NCBI GenBank assembly: GCA_020430865.1 | Contig: JAGQIY010001016.1 | Span: 1-19,345, forward strand | Length of the DNA stretch: 19,345 bases | Source: Myxococcales bacterium | GTDB lineage: Bacteria > Myxococcota > Polyangia > Polyangiales > Polyangiaceae | Reading direction: 5' to 3' | Part shown: piece by piece, positions 1-7,558 of the stretch | How positions within the stretch are numbered: position 1 is the stretch's first letter | Layout of the letters: each line of letters opens with the position of its first letter | The notes under the pieces: model-generated | Told to the model about the DNA's origin: nothing | Databases searched by the model: none | The model's input: only the letters and a program-made list of their open reading frames with translations | Program-made: the position numbers and the translations under genes

Positions 1-102
1 GTCAGCCTCAAGCACGTCACCATCGAAGACGCGGACATCACTGGGCTCACGATAAACGGCGTGCGCATCGACGAACTGCTGGGTCCGCAAGCGAAGCGCT
101 GA
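1..102 (+). CDS. C-terminal fragment, pentapeptide-repeat-like protein (5' end outside window)
   Basis: An open frame runs from the left edge to a TGA at 100-102 and gives 33 residues, so only the C-terminus of the protein is visible. The tail alternates hydrophobic and polar residues (VTIEDADITGLTINGVRID), which resembles the closing turns of pentapeptide-repeat or related beta-helical proteins, whose ends often read LTINGV followed by a short helix. That resemblance rests on a very short stretch and is an inference. The fragment converges on the ATPase gene ending at 151, with 48 bases between the stop codons. No function can be assigned from what is visible. Confidence 0.5.
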   Translation, partial: VSLKHVTIEDADITGLTINGVRIDELLGPQAKR

Positions 103-150
103 CTCGAGCCTGAGCGCCTCACCAACCCGAGGGCCGCGCCGGGTGACGAC

Positions 151-3100
151 TCAGGCAGCGCGACGGCGCAGCTCGTGTAATTTGAAGCGATCGCCGAGGG
201 CCGCCGCGCACAGCTCCACGTGGCGGCGATGGTGGGTGAAGAACAGCACCTGAGTGCGTTCCGCCAGCGCTGCCAACGCCACCAGGGCCGCGCGTGCCCG
301 CTCCTCATCGAAGTGCACCAAGACGTCGTCGAGCACGACGGGCAGCGCAGCCCCGGCTTCCACGTACCGCTCGATGCTGGCGATGCGCAACGCCAGGTAC
401 AGCTGGTCTCGGGCACCGTCGCTCAGGTCGTCGACTCGAACTCGGTCTTCGTCTCCTCGAGCAGCGCTCGGGATCGCCTCCAGGATCGCGCGATCCTCCG
501 CGTCGAAACCGACCGTCAGCTCACGATAGCGCCCCAGCGTCAAGGCCGGGAAGAGCTGGTTCGCTCGCGCCAGTATCGGCCCCTGATTTTCCTTACGGTA
601 ACGCTCGACCTCTCGCGCCAGGATCAGCTCTGCGAGCTTCACGCGCCGGTAGCGCTCGACCTCTCGCCGCAGCGACGCGAGCACCTCGGCCTGTTCCTCA
701 CGCCTCGTCGCGGCAGACCCGGAGGAGAGCCGCTGCAGCCCCGCGCGCTTGCGTTCGAGGTCCGCGATCGCGTCGCGGTACTCCTCCTCCAGCTCCCCGA
801 GCTCGCTCTCCAGCTGACTCAGGCGCAGCGCGATCGCCGGAGCCGAGGTCTCACGCACGGCCGCGAGGATGGCCTCCAGCGTATCCCACGTACCCGCGGC
901 GCCCTCGAGCAGCTCCCGCCGGCGCTCATGGATGACCTCCCGCAAGCGCCTCTGCTCACTCGCACGCCGCTCCGCGTCGATCAGCTGGCTGGCTTCGGCG
1001 ACTCCCGCCATCCGACACAGCCTCGTGACCTCGCGCTCCGCCTCCGCTTCGTCCCGACGCGCCAAGGCGAGCTCACGCTGCAATCGATCCAGGCGCTCGC
1101 TGAGCTCTCGCAGCTTCTCCGCTCTGGAGCGCTCCTCCTGATAGCGGCGCTTGAGCGCCGCGCCAGCACGCGCGACGTCCGGTTCAGCCAGATCGGGCGC
1201 GTGGCGCTGGAGCCGCTCTTCGAGCCACTCGGCCAGGCGACGCGCATCACGCTCCATGCCCGCGATGCGTCCACGAAGGCTGCCTCGCTTGTCCAGCTGA
1301 CGTTCCAGTCGACTGAGATCATCCAAGCGCTCGTTCACCACACGACTCGCCGTGTCTGGGGGAAGGTGGAGCGCGCGCAACGCTCGCTCCCAGCGCGCGC
1401 TCCAGTCCGCATGCTCCCGCTCGGTCTGCTCGAGCTTCTGCAGGCGCACGGCGTGGTCCTCCTCGAGCTCCCGGGCGCGCCGCTCGTCCGCGCGCGCGTC
1501 AGCGAGATCCCGGGACAACCGCAGCGACGTCGCCTTGCCTCGCTTCAGCAGCTCGGAGAGCGAGCGCTCGCCGGGCTCTTCGCCGTAGCTGGCCAGGCAC
1601 CGCCGCAGCCCGTCACGGCTCTCCAGCGCGCGCTGATGCAAGCGATCGATCTCCGCCCGCAACGTGACCAGGCGCGCTTCTGCTGCTCGCCCCTCCAGCA
1701 GTGCCTCGAAGCGCGACGCCAGCCCTGCATCGGTCGGGTCCAGGAGAGGAAATTCGAGGCTGAAGGCCCCACGCAGCTCCTCGAGGCGCTCCAGCTGCAC
1801 CTGGCGGCGACCTTCGGCCCCAGCTCGCGCTTGCTCCAGCAACTCGCGACCGCGCCGCAGCTCCGCGCCCTGACTGACGCGCTCGGCGTCTCCCAGCAAC
1901 CCGTCGGTGAGCGCATCGACCTGCCGCGCCGCCGACTCGAAGCCGCGCAGGCGCGCGGGCGCCGGAAGCCGACCGCTGCGCAGGTCGTCGTCTACCTGCG
2001 CCCAGGCTCGGTCGCGTCGCGCACGAGCGTCGCTGAGGTGCTCTGGCCGCAAGAGCTCGCCTGCGCCCTCGAGCGACGCCAGGCGCTGGGCGTTGCGCTC
2101 CAGATCGCTCTCGACGCGCGCGAGTTCGTCAACCAGGGATGACAGCTTGCGCTCCTCGACCCGAATTTCCTCAAGGAATCGTTCGAGTCGCTCTCGAGAC
2201 GGCAGGGCAAGGTTGGAGAAGCGCTGCACGCCGAGGGCGCTGCAGCGCTCGACATGCTCCAGAGAGGCCACCCGCTCGAGCTCCCGGAGCTCCCTCGATC
2301 GGGCCTCGCCGGGCTGCTCCTCAGCCGCTCGTTCGAGCGCCTCCTCGAGCGCGGAGAGGTCCAGCGTCGGACCCTGCGCGGCGAGCCTGTCGGCCACCGC
2401 CGCCCGCCTTGCTTCCAGCTCGCTCAGGTCCTCCCGTTGCTGGCGCAGCGTGACCTCCAGGCGTGTCCGCTCCTCGATCAACTGGGTCAACTCCCCGCGC
2501 ACGACCGGGCCAGGCAGCGCTGGCTCCTCCGAGTCTACGGGCAGCTCGAGGCGGATCAGCGCCTGACGGATCTCCGCCTCCACGGCCTGGAGCTCACCCC
2601 GCCTGCGCGGCAGATCGACGATCGCCTTGCGGTGGCTACCCAGCGCATCCTCGAGGTACTCGAGCTCGGCTGGTTCCAGCTCGTCCGCCAGAGCGCTTGG
2701 CTCGCCGAGCTGCCTCAGCTCTTGTCGCACGGATTCAACATCCTCCAGCCTCCGCCGTGCCTCGCGCTGACTCGAGGTGTATTGAAGGGTCCAGCGCTCG
2801 CGCTCCTCTCGAAAGCCGTCCGGGAGCCGTAGCGGCTCCCCGAGAACCTCCAGATCGCGCTGAGCGGCCGCGAGGCGCGCGGCGACATGGCCAAGGTGCT
2901 GGAGTTGCTTCAGGCGGCTCTCCTCGAGGCGCAGCTCGCCCTGGCGCCCGCGCAGGCGCTCCTCCTCTGCTCGCTGACGGTTCACCTCTTCTCGCTGGCG
3001 TTGCCAGCTCTCGGGTTCGGTGGTCGCCAGGCGCAGCTGATTCTGAGTCTCTCGATAGCGGGCGACGAGCTGATTGATCGCTCTTTTTCCCCGAGGCAAA

Positions 3101-3615
3101 TACAATGACTCGGCCTCGGCGCGCAGCCTGGCGAGGACTTCCCTCACCCCCCCTGCTCCAATCCCCGCGGCGTAGAGGCTCTCCCCGAGCTGACCTTCTC
3201 CGCGCGCCAGCGCAGCCCCTCCCTCGCGCAGGGACACGTGGTCGAGCCCGAACAGCGCGGCGTAGATCTCCGCATCGACGCCGTGGAGCAACGCCTTCAG
3301 GCGCTCCTCTGGCAGCGGCTCTCCGGAGGCATCGAGCAGCGTCGCCTTGCGACCCTTGCGCCGTGTGAAGCGCTCGCTGCCTGCTTCGCCCTGGAGCTCG
3401 GCGCTGATGCGGAGCTCCGACCCGCTGTGCAGGTACACGTCGCGGGAGACATGCGGGATGCCGTAGAGAAAGCCCTGGATCGCCCGCAGAGTGGTGCTCT
3501 TGCCGGCTTCGTTCGGCCCGAATACCACCTGGAAATCCGGACTCGGCTCGCCAAAGTCGAGGCGCTCGGAAGTGAATGAGCCGAACTTGCTCAGGTCGAG
3601 GCGCCGAAAGCGCAT
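151..3615 (-). CDS. YhaN/SbcC/Rad50-like AAA ATPase with long coiled coil
   Basis: This 1154-residue protein has the architecture of Rad50/SbcC/SMC ATPases. An N-terminal half-domain carries Walker A (GPNEAGKST, residues 33-41). About 900 residues of heptad-like, Glu/Arg/Leu-rich coiled coil follow. A C-terminal half-domain carries the ABC signature (LSDGARDQL, starting near 1064) and Walker B (LPVVLDD, near 1091-1097). The N-terminus (RLDLSKFGSF) and the partner gene match the YhaN branch rather than classical SbcC. I see no CxxC zinc-hook motif in the coiled coil, so dimerisation may differ from Rad50. It is the downstream gene of a two-gene operon: its ATG overlaps the TGA of the metallophosphoesterase by one base, implying translational coupling. 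By family knowledge it would clamp DNA and control access of the nuclease to ends in the cytoplasm. The family assignment is firm; the exact role is inferred. Confidence 0.93.
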   Translation of the reverse strand: MRFRRLDLSKFGSFTSERLDFGEPSPDFQVVFGPNEAGKSTTLRAIQGFLYGIPHVSRDVYLHSGSELRISAELQGEAGSERFTRRKGRKATLLDASGEPLPEERLKALLHGVDAEIYAALFGLDHVSLREGGAALARGEGQLGESLYAAGIGAGGVREVLARLRAEAESLYLPRGKRAINQLVARYRETQNQLRLATTEPESWQRQREEVNRQRAEEERLRGRQGELRLEESRLKQLQHLGHVAARLAAAQRDLEVLGEPLRLPDGFREERERWTLQYTSSQREARRRLEDVESVRQELRQLGEPSALADELEPAELEYLEDALGSHRKAIVDLPRRRGELQAVEAEIRQALIRLELPVDSEEPALPGPVVRGELTQLIEERTRLEVTLRQQREDLSELEARRAAVADRLAAQGPTLDLSALEEALERAAEEQPGEARSRELRELERVASLEHVERCSALGVQRFSNLALPSRERLERFLEEIRVEERKLSSLVDELARVESDLERNAQRLASLEGAGELLRPEHLSDARARRDRAWAQVDDDLRSGRLPAPARLRGFESAARQVDALTDGLLGDAERVSQGAELRRGRELLEQARAGAEGRRQVQLERLEELRGAFSLEFPLLDPTDAGLASRFEALLEGRAAEARLVTLRAEIDRLHQRALESRDGLRRCLASYGEEPGERSLSELLKRGKATSLRLSRDLADARADERRARELEEDHAVRLQKLEQTEREHADWSARWERALRALHLPPDTASRVVNERLDDLSRLERQLDKRGSLRGRIAGMERDARRLAEWLEERLQRHAPDLAEPDVARAGAALKRRYQEERSRAEKLRELSERLDRLQRELALARRDEAEAEREVTRLCRMAGVAEASQLIDAERRASEQRRLREVIHERRRELLEGAAGTWDTLEAILAAVRETSAPAIALRLSQLESELGELEEEYRDAIADLERKRAGLQRLSSGSAATRREEQAEVLASLRREVERYRRVKLAELILAREVERYRKENQGPILARANQLFPALTLGRYRELTVGFDAEDRAILEAIPSAARGDEDRVRVDDLSDGARDQLYLALRIASIERYVEAGAALPVVLDDVLVHFDEERARAALVALAALAERTQVLFFTHHRRHVELCAAALGDRFKLHELRRRAA

Positions 3616-4865
3616 CAGCGCTGCTCCGCGTCGAAGAGCAGGGGCAACAGGAGCCGCTCGACGGCGGCCAGCTCCGCTCCCGTCATCTCGGCGTCCGTCA
3701 ATCCCAGGCGCTCCGGACCGTCACGCAGCTCTCTCGGCAGGCGCCGCTCGAGCTCGGCAAGCTCCTGGCAAACCTCAGCGAGTTCCTGGGGGTCGCGACG
3801 CAGGCGCTCCAGGGTCCGCGCCAGCTGCCCCACGGGGCCACCGAGTTCCCTGAGCGCCGAGAGCTCGACCTGAGGGCGGGTGGATAGCTCCAAGCGCTCG
3901 AGCCACACGCTGCCGACTTCGTTGGCCACACGCCGAAACTCCGCAAGCCAGCGCTCGGGGTCCGAGGAGAGCTCGCCATGCAGCGCCGAGCGCCCGACCA
4001 CTTCGATCCGCACGGCAAGAGGCCGAGCCACCTCTTCGTACAGCTGGCTCAGCCGGTCGCCCGCGGCGACCAACAGCTCCTCCACCTCCACTACGTCCGA
4101 GGCGTCTATCTCGAGCCGTTCCCAGCGCACGACGTCGAGCGCGTGGTGTTCCACGCTGCGAACTCTGCCGCCCTCGATCTCGATGCACACCGCGCCCTTG
4201 GGGCCTCGTTCCCGCATGTGACGCCCCTGGAGATTGCCTGGGTAGACGATCCAGGGCTCTCGACTCACCACCTCCTGGCTGTGGATGTGTCCCAGCGCCC
4301 AGTAGTCGTATCCGTGGTGAATCAGCGCCTGAGTGCTCGTTGGCGCGTAGTTCTCGTGACCAGGCCGATCGTCCAGGCAGGTGTGCAGGAGACCGATATT
4401 GAGCAAGCCTGGCGCGGGGGCCGGGTATTCGGGGGTGAGATCGCGCTCCACGGCTCGCTCAGGGAAGCCTTGTCCGTGCACCGCCACCCCGAGTTCGTCG
4501 AAGAGCAGCGTCCCCGGATGCGCCGTCGGTAGTTCGCGAACGTGAGCGGGCAGACCGAGCTGCTTCGTCAGCACGCTCTGCGCGTCGTGATTCCCTCGCG
4601 CCATCACGACCTGTGTTCCGCACTCGGCCAGACGGCCAAGCTCGGTCAGGAAGAACAGCCCAGTTCCATAGTCCTTCCATTCACCATCGAACAAGTCGCC
4701 TGCGAGCAGCAGCAGGCTCGCCCGCTCTTCCAGACACCAGTCGATCAGCCTGGAAAACGCTCGCCGCGTCGCGCCTCGCAGCAAGTCCACTGGCGCGCCT
4801 TCGTAGCGCTCGAGCCCCAGCATCGGGCTGTCGAGATGAATATCCGCGGCGTGAATGATCTTCAT
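3615..4865 (-). CDS. YhaO/SbcD/Mre11-like metallophosphoesterase (DNA repair exonuclease family)
   Basis: This 416-residue calcineurin-like phosphoesterase carries the full set of metal-binding motifs: D8-x-H10, GDLFD at 56-60, GNHD at 91-94, a histidine in GLLHT at 161, and GHIH at 192-195. Together these define the two-metal nuclease centre of Mre11/SbcD proteins. The C-terminal 150 or so residues, rich in Leu, Glu and Arg, probably form the ATPase-docking or capping region seen in YhaO-type proteins. The start ATG at 4865 fits the family beginning (MKIIHAADIH) and is preceded on the minus strand by AAAGG at suitable spacing. It is the first gene of the operon, with the Rad50-like gene immediately downstream (1-base overlap). 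The expected role is metal-dependent exo/endonuclease activity on DNA ends within a two-subunit complex. All catalytic residues appear intact. Confidence 0.93.
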   Translation of the reverse strand: MKIIHAADIHLDSPMLGLERYEGAPVDLLRGATRRAFSRLIDWCLEERASLLLLAGDLFDGEWKDYGTGLFFLTELGRLAECGTQVVMARGNHDAQSVLTKQLGLPAHVRELPTAHPGTLLFDELGVAVHGQGFPERAVERDLTPEYPAPAPGLLNIGLLHTCLDDRPGHENYAPTSTQALIHHGYDYWALGHIHSQEVVSREPWIVYPGNLQGRHMRERGPKGAVCIEIEGGRVRSVEHHALDVVRWERLEIDASDVVEVEELLVAAGDRLSQLYEEVARPLAVRIEVVGRSALHGELSSDPERWLAEFRRVANEVGSVWLERLELSTRPQVELSALRELGGPVGQLARTLERLRRDPQELAEVCQELAELERRLPRELRDGPERLGLTDAEMTGAELAAVERLLLPLLFDAEQR

Positions 4866-5064
4866 GCGACCTTTCGATCACCTACCACGAGGCCTCGGCA
4901 CCTACATCGCGAAAGCGGGATGCGGCGGTCACAGCAGCTTGACGACTCGCCGTGCGTCGTGGACGCTTCTATGGTCCGGGCGTTCCGCGATCGTTGACTC
5001 GAAACGAGCGAGCCATCGCGGCTCCTGATCCGGAGCAGAGCTTGGCTACTTGTGGAGGGATTAC
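4866..5064. promoter_or_regulatory. Divergent intergenic region between nuclease operon and lipoprotein gene
   Basis: These 199 bases separate the leftward YhaO/YhaN-like operon from the rightward lipoprotein gene, so promoters for both should lie here. TTGAC-like hexamers occur at 4939-4944 and 4994-4999 on the plus strand, but neither has a convincing -10 element at the usual distance. I do not call a specific promoter. No coding frame with convincing features is present. Confidence 0.5.
5054..5059 (+). promoter_or_regulatory. Ribosome binding site deciding the lipoprotein start
   Basis: GGAGGG lies five bases before the ATG at 5065. An in-frame TTG at 5050 sits upstream of, and would have to translate through, this Shine-Dalgarno sequence. 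The ATG at 5065 is therefore the likelier start, and it also yields a proper lipoprotein signal peptide (MKRF...). Confidence 0.75.
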
Positions 5065-6357
5065 ATGAAGCGATTCAACGACGGGTCACGACTCTTGGCA
5101 CTCTTGGCACTCGGCGCCTGCGCGTCCTTCGCGCTGCCCGCCTGCTCGGATGACGACGATGGGGGCGGCGCTTCCGGCGGAAGCGGCGGCACCGCCGGAA
5201 GCGCTGGCACCGCGGGGAATGGTGGAAGTGGGGGTGGCACCGGGGCGGTCGGCGGAAGCGGCGGCACGGGCGGGGGCGGCGATTGTTCGGCTCCTGCGGA
5301 CTCCAGCAAGGCCAAGGCGTGCATCACCCTCGCCCCCCAGGAGCTGACCCCCGGCACGGACGCCGACATCGACGGCTCGGGTGTCGCGATCATCCAGATC
5401 TACGACACCGCGACGCCGGATGATCCGGCCAACCCGGCGACGCCCATCCAGCAGATCTTGATGCCGAGCGGCACCGGCGAGGTGAGCCTGGACAGCCTGA
5501 CCACTCAGGAAGCCGATGGACTGCCAGAGACGGTGTACGTCCGGGCCTGGTTCCTGGACAATCCGATCGCGCAGGACCTGGTAGCCGCAGGCAAGCCCCC
5601 CTTGGTGTGGGGCGTGTTCCTGGGCGGCGCGGACCTGAGCCAGGGGCTCTCGCCCAGCACTCCGATGAAGCTGAAGAGCGTCTCGCTGACCGCGGGCGCC
5701 GGCACGAACGTCACCATCCCGATGGTCGGGTTCCGCAAGCTGGTGGTGACGATGAAGACCTCGTCAACGTTCAGCTTCCTCGGGGATGGCACCGGCCTGG
5801 GGAGCTGGGGCGCATTCACCCAGCGAGTCCCGTCCTCGTCGGCGAGGCCCTACGGCTACGGCGCCATCGCCATGTGCGCCGACTACAACAAGACCCAGGT
5901 CCTGCCGGGTCTGGTCATTGCGGAGTGCGCCGGGGGCACCTGCGAGGACATGTACGTGGCCGGCCGCGTCGATGACTTCGGTCTGTCACTCGATCCAAAC
6001 GCCGGCCTCATCCTCAACGAGTTCGCGATCACGGCGGCGATCGAGATGGGCTCGCTGCTGGTGCCCACCAAGAACAAGATCGACCTCACGCCAACCAAGT
6101 ACGACCTCGGCGCGATGGAGGTCGAGCTGAACTACAACTACCGCGCCGACGGGAATGCAGCGCTGCCCGAGGACAAGCTGATGTGCCCTGACACGGGCAG
6201 CGGCGGCACCGGTGGTACCGGCGGCACCGGTGGTACCGGCGGCACCGGTGGTACCGGCGGCGCAGGGGGTACCGGCGGCGCGGCCACCGGCGGCACCGGC
6301 GGTACCGGCGGCACGGGCACCGGTGGCACCACGGGCGGCACCGGCGGCTCGAACTAG
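5065..6357 (+). CDS. Surface lipoprotein with Gly-Gly-Ser/Thr repeat tracts at both ends of the mature protein
   Basis: The 430-residue product begins with a charged n-region and a Leu/Ala-rich core, followed by two possible lipobox cysteines: C19 (LGAC) and C27 (LPAC, followed by SDDDDGGG). C27 is more likely given the Asp run and linker that follow. Residues about 33-72 form a GGS/GGT linker. Residues about 73-375 form a globular domain I do not recognise, with several cysteines that could form disulfides. Residues about 380-429 are again almost pure GGT repeats up to the stop. Gly/Thr linkers after the lipobox are familiar in Polyangiales lipoproteins; a second tract at the extreme C-terminus is less usual. 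Asp at +2/+3 could affect lipoprotein sorting, but the rule is untested here. The protein is probably anchored in the envelope facing the periplasm or exterior. The gene stands alone and ends at a hairpin terminator. Function unknown. Confidence 0.85.
   Translation: MKRFNDGSRLLALLALGACASFALPACSDDDDGGGASGGSGGTAGSAGTAGNGGSGGGTGAVGGSGGTGGGGDCSAPADSSKAKACITLAPQELTPGTDADIDGSGVAIIQIYDTATPDDPANPATPIQQILMPSGTGEVSLDSLTTQEADGLPETVYVRAWFLDNPIAQDLVAAGKPPLVWGVFLGGADLSQGLSPSTPMKLKSVSLTAGAGTNVTIPMVGFRKLVVTMKTSSTFSFLGDGTGLGSWGAFTQRVPSSSARPYGYGAIAMCADYNKTQVLPGLVIAECAGGTCEDMYVAGRVDDFGLSLDPNAGLILNEFAITAAIEMGSLLVPTKNKIDLTPTKYDLGAMEVELNYNYRADGNAALPEDKLMCPDTGSGGTGGTGGTGGTGGTGGTGGAGGTGGAATGGTGGTGGTGTGGTTGGTGGSN
5161..5280 (+). 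repeat. Degenerate Gly-Gly-Ser/Thr/Ala coding repeat
   Basis: This stretch encodes the linker after the lipobox, a degenerate series of GGSGG, GTAGSAG and GGTGG motifs. Unlike the C-terminal tract it has no exact repeated unit, which suggests an older or less homogenised array. It probably acts as a flexible spacer between the lipid anchor and the folded domain. Confidence 0.75.
6202..6351 (+). repeat. GGT-coding tandem repeat, 18-base unit
   Basis: Within the lipoprotein gene the unit GGCGGCACCGGTGGTACC is repeated exactly three times (6202-6219, 6220-6237, 6238-6255). Degenerate copies then run to about 6351, still encoding Gly-Gly-Thr with a few Ala and Gly substitutions. The protein period is three residues, but the DNA period is six codons because GGC GGC ACC alternates with GGT GGT ACC. 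The unit contains the palindromes ACCGGT and GGTACC, so the tract can self-pair and is prone to slippage. Confidence 0.9.
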
Positions 6358-6387
6358 TTAGTTCCGGGCGGTAACGGTCGTGCACCA

Positions 6388-6423
6388 GCGGGCGTGGTCG
6401 AGTGGCCACGCCCGCCGCTGTTT
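6388..6423. terminator. Intrinsic terminator hairpin shared by convergent genes
   Basis: A perfect 10-bp stem is formed by GCGGGCGTGG (6388-6397) and CCACGCCCGC (6406-6415) with an 8-base loop. It lies between the stop of the lipoprotein gene (6357) and the stop of the convergent YqeY-like gene (6459). On the plus strand a short TTT follows at 6421-6423; there is no long T tract on either side. The position between two convergent stops and the stem strength support a bidirectional terminator, though the weak T tract leaves some doubt. Confidence 0.65.
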
Positions 6424-6458
6424 CGTGCTGACCACGGCAGCAGCCCGATCGACTGGCG

Positions 6459-6878
6459 CTAGCTCCGCATCCTTCGCACCGCGGCGGACACCGTCTTGCC
6501 CTCGACGACGGCTCCGGTCGATTTCAGCTGCTTCATCGCTACCCCGGTCGCTTGTCCGTCGTTGCCAGCCGCGCGGATCTGCTCCGCCACGGGCTGCAGC
6601 GCCTCGACGATCTGCACCTCATCCAGCGTCCGCGGCAGAAACTCCCGCAGAACCTGGTTCTCTTGTTCGAGCTTGGCGCGCTCGTCGTCGCTGACGCCGT
6701 GCCCGAGCGTCTCCTCGTTGGACTTCAGTAGCTTCCTCAGCACTGCTTGCACGTCCTCGTCGCTGGTCGCGTCCCGAGTGGTGATGTCTCCGATCGCCAC
6801 CCGCAGGATCTCGCGCTCCACCTCGAGGCGCGCCTTCATCGCTTGCTTGAATCGGGCCTTGATATCGTCGATCAGCAT
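6459..6878 (-). CDS. GatB/YqeY domain-containing protein
   Basis: The 139-residue product starting MLIDDIKARF matches the YqeY family along its length. It has an N-terminal helix, the segment ERAKLEQENQVLREFLPRTL in the middle, and a C-terminal helical domain containing GDNGQATG-like and KSTGAVVEGK-like segments (here GNDGQATG and LKSTGAVVEGK). YqeY is homologous to the C-terminal tail domain of the amidotransferase subunit GatB, which contacts tRNA. The stand-alone protein has no established reaction, so a tRNA-linked role is an inference. A longer in-frame start at 6917 would add 13 residues that do not look like the family; the ATG at 6878 fits the usual beginning and length of about 140-150 residues. 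It diverges from ppa and converges on the lipoprotein gene. Confidence 0.9.
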   Translation of the reverse strand: MLIDDIKARFKQAMKARLEVEREILRVAIGDITTRDATSDEDVQAVLRKLLKSNEETLGHGVSDDERAKLEQENQVLREFLPRTLDEVQIVEALQPVAEQIRAAGNDGQATGVAMKQLKSTGAVVEGKTVSAAVRRMRS

Positions 6879-7000
6879 GGCGCGGACTGTAGCAGGGTGT
6901 GGAGAGCAGGTCGCCAATCAGGCCGTGGTCCCACCCACGGCCGGTGGAAACTGGGGGCGGCGGTTTGCACCCCGGGCAGGCGCGAGTTAGAGAGCGCGCC
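6879..7000. promoter_or_regulatory. Divergent yqeY-like/ppa intergenic region with perfect hairpin
   Basis: These 122 bases separate two genes that read outward and should hold both promoters. They contain a perfect inverted repeat: GGCCGTGG at 6921-6928 and CCACGGCC at 6935-6942, separated by six bases. Both genes face away from it, so it is unlikely to be a terminator for either. An operator for a dimeric regulator, or a 5'-leader hairpin, is possible. No specific promoter hexamers stand out. Confidence 0.5.
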
Positions 7001-7555
7001 GTGGTTCACCCCTGGCACGATCTCCCCACCCATCCCGACCCGGACAGCATGGACTTCTACGCTGTCATCGAGATCCCCAAAGGATCGAAGGTCAAGTACG
7101 AGCTCGACAAGTCCTCGGGCCTGCTGCGCGTCGACCGCGTCTTGCACAGCTCGGTCATCTATCCCGCCAACTATGGCTTCATTCCGCGCTCGTACTGCGA
7201 CGACGGCGATCCCCTCGACGTCCTGGTGCTGAGCTCGGAGCCGGTGGTGCCGCTCGCCATGCTCGTCGCGCGGCCCGTTGGGCTGATGCGCATGGCGGAC
7301 GAGGGCAAGGAGGACGACAAGATCATCGCCGTCCACGTCCACGATCCGGCGTTCGCCGACTATTTTTCCGTCGAGGAGTTGCCGCGACACACCGGGAGCG
7401 AACTCAAGCGCTTCTTCCAGGACTACAAGGCCCTCGAGCTGAAGAAGGTGGTGGTCGAGAACCTGGAGGGCGCCGACGCGGCGAAGAAGGTGCTCACCGC
7501 CGCGATCGAGCTCTACCGGCGTCAGGAGTCGCGACTGCGCGGCTTCGCCGGCTGA
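7001..7555 (+). CDS. ppa: Inorganic pyrophosphatase, soluble family I
   Basis: The 184-residue enzyme hydrolyses pyrophosphate to two phosphates in the cytoplasm, pulling biosynthetic reactions forward. The family signature DGDPLDV is at residues 68-74. Other conserved features are [14 protein letters not shown] near 24-37, the [10 protein letters not shown] segment at 54-63, and the acidic metal-binding stretch DEGKEDDKI at 100-108. I place the start at the GTG at 7001, because family members begin with an NPWHDL-like segment (here HPWHDL, residues 3-8) ahead of the first strand. The ATG at 7049 would delete this conserved segment. The ribosome binding site is weak (AGAGAG-like). It leads a plus-strand cluster, with the next gene starting three bases after its stop. 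All key residues look intact, so the enzyme should be active. Confidence 0.95.
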   Translation: MVHPWHDLPTHPDPDSMDFYAVIEIPKGSKVKYELDKSSGLLRVDRVLHSSVIYPANYGFIPRSYCDDGDPLDVLVLSSEPVVPLAMLVARPVGLMRMADEGKEDDKIIAVHVHDPAFADYFSVEELPRHTGSELKRFFQDYKALELKKVVVENLEGADAAKKVLTAAIELYRRQESRLRGFAG

Positions 7556-7558
7556 GCC

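Noticed and set aside
108..158. Inverted GCCTGAG/CTCAGGC arms between the first two convergent genes
   Set aside because: Seven-base arms about 35 bases apart, one reaching into the ATPase stop region; no T tract, consistent with chance.
220..2142. Long plus-strand open frame (640 codons) opposite the Rad50-like gene
   Set aside because: Lies entirely antisense to a gene with clear Walker motifs; its product is low-complexity Arg/Leu/Gln-rich, as expected from a mirrored high-GC frame.
4939..4999. TTGACG and TTGACT hexamers resembling -35 elements upstream of the lipoprotein gene
   Set aside because: No convincing -10 hexamer at 16-18 bases from either; not specific enough.
6138..6409. Minus-strand frames encoding Pro-Pro-Val or Arg/Tyr-rich repeats
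   Set aside because: Mirror images of the GGT-coding repeat; no ribosome binding site or domain.
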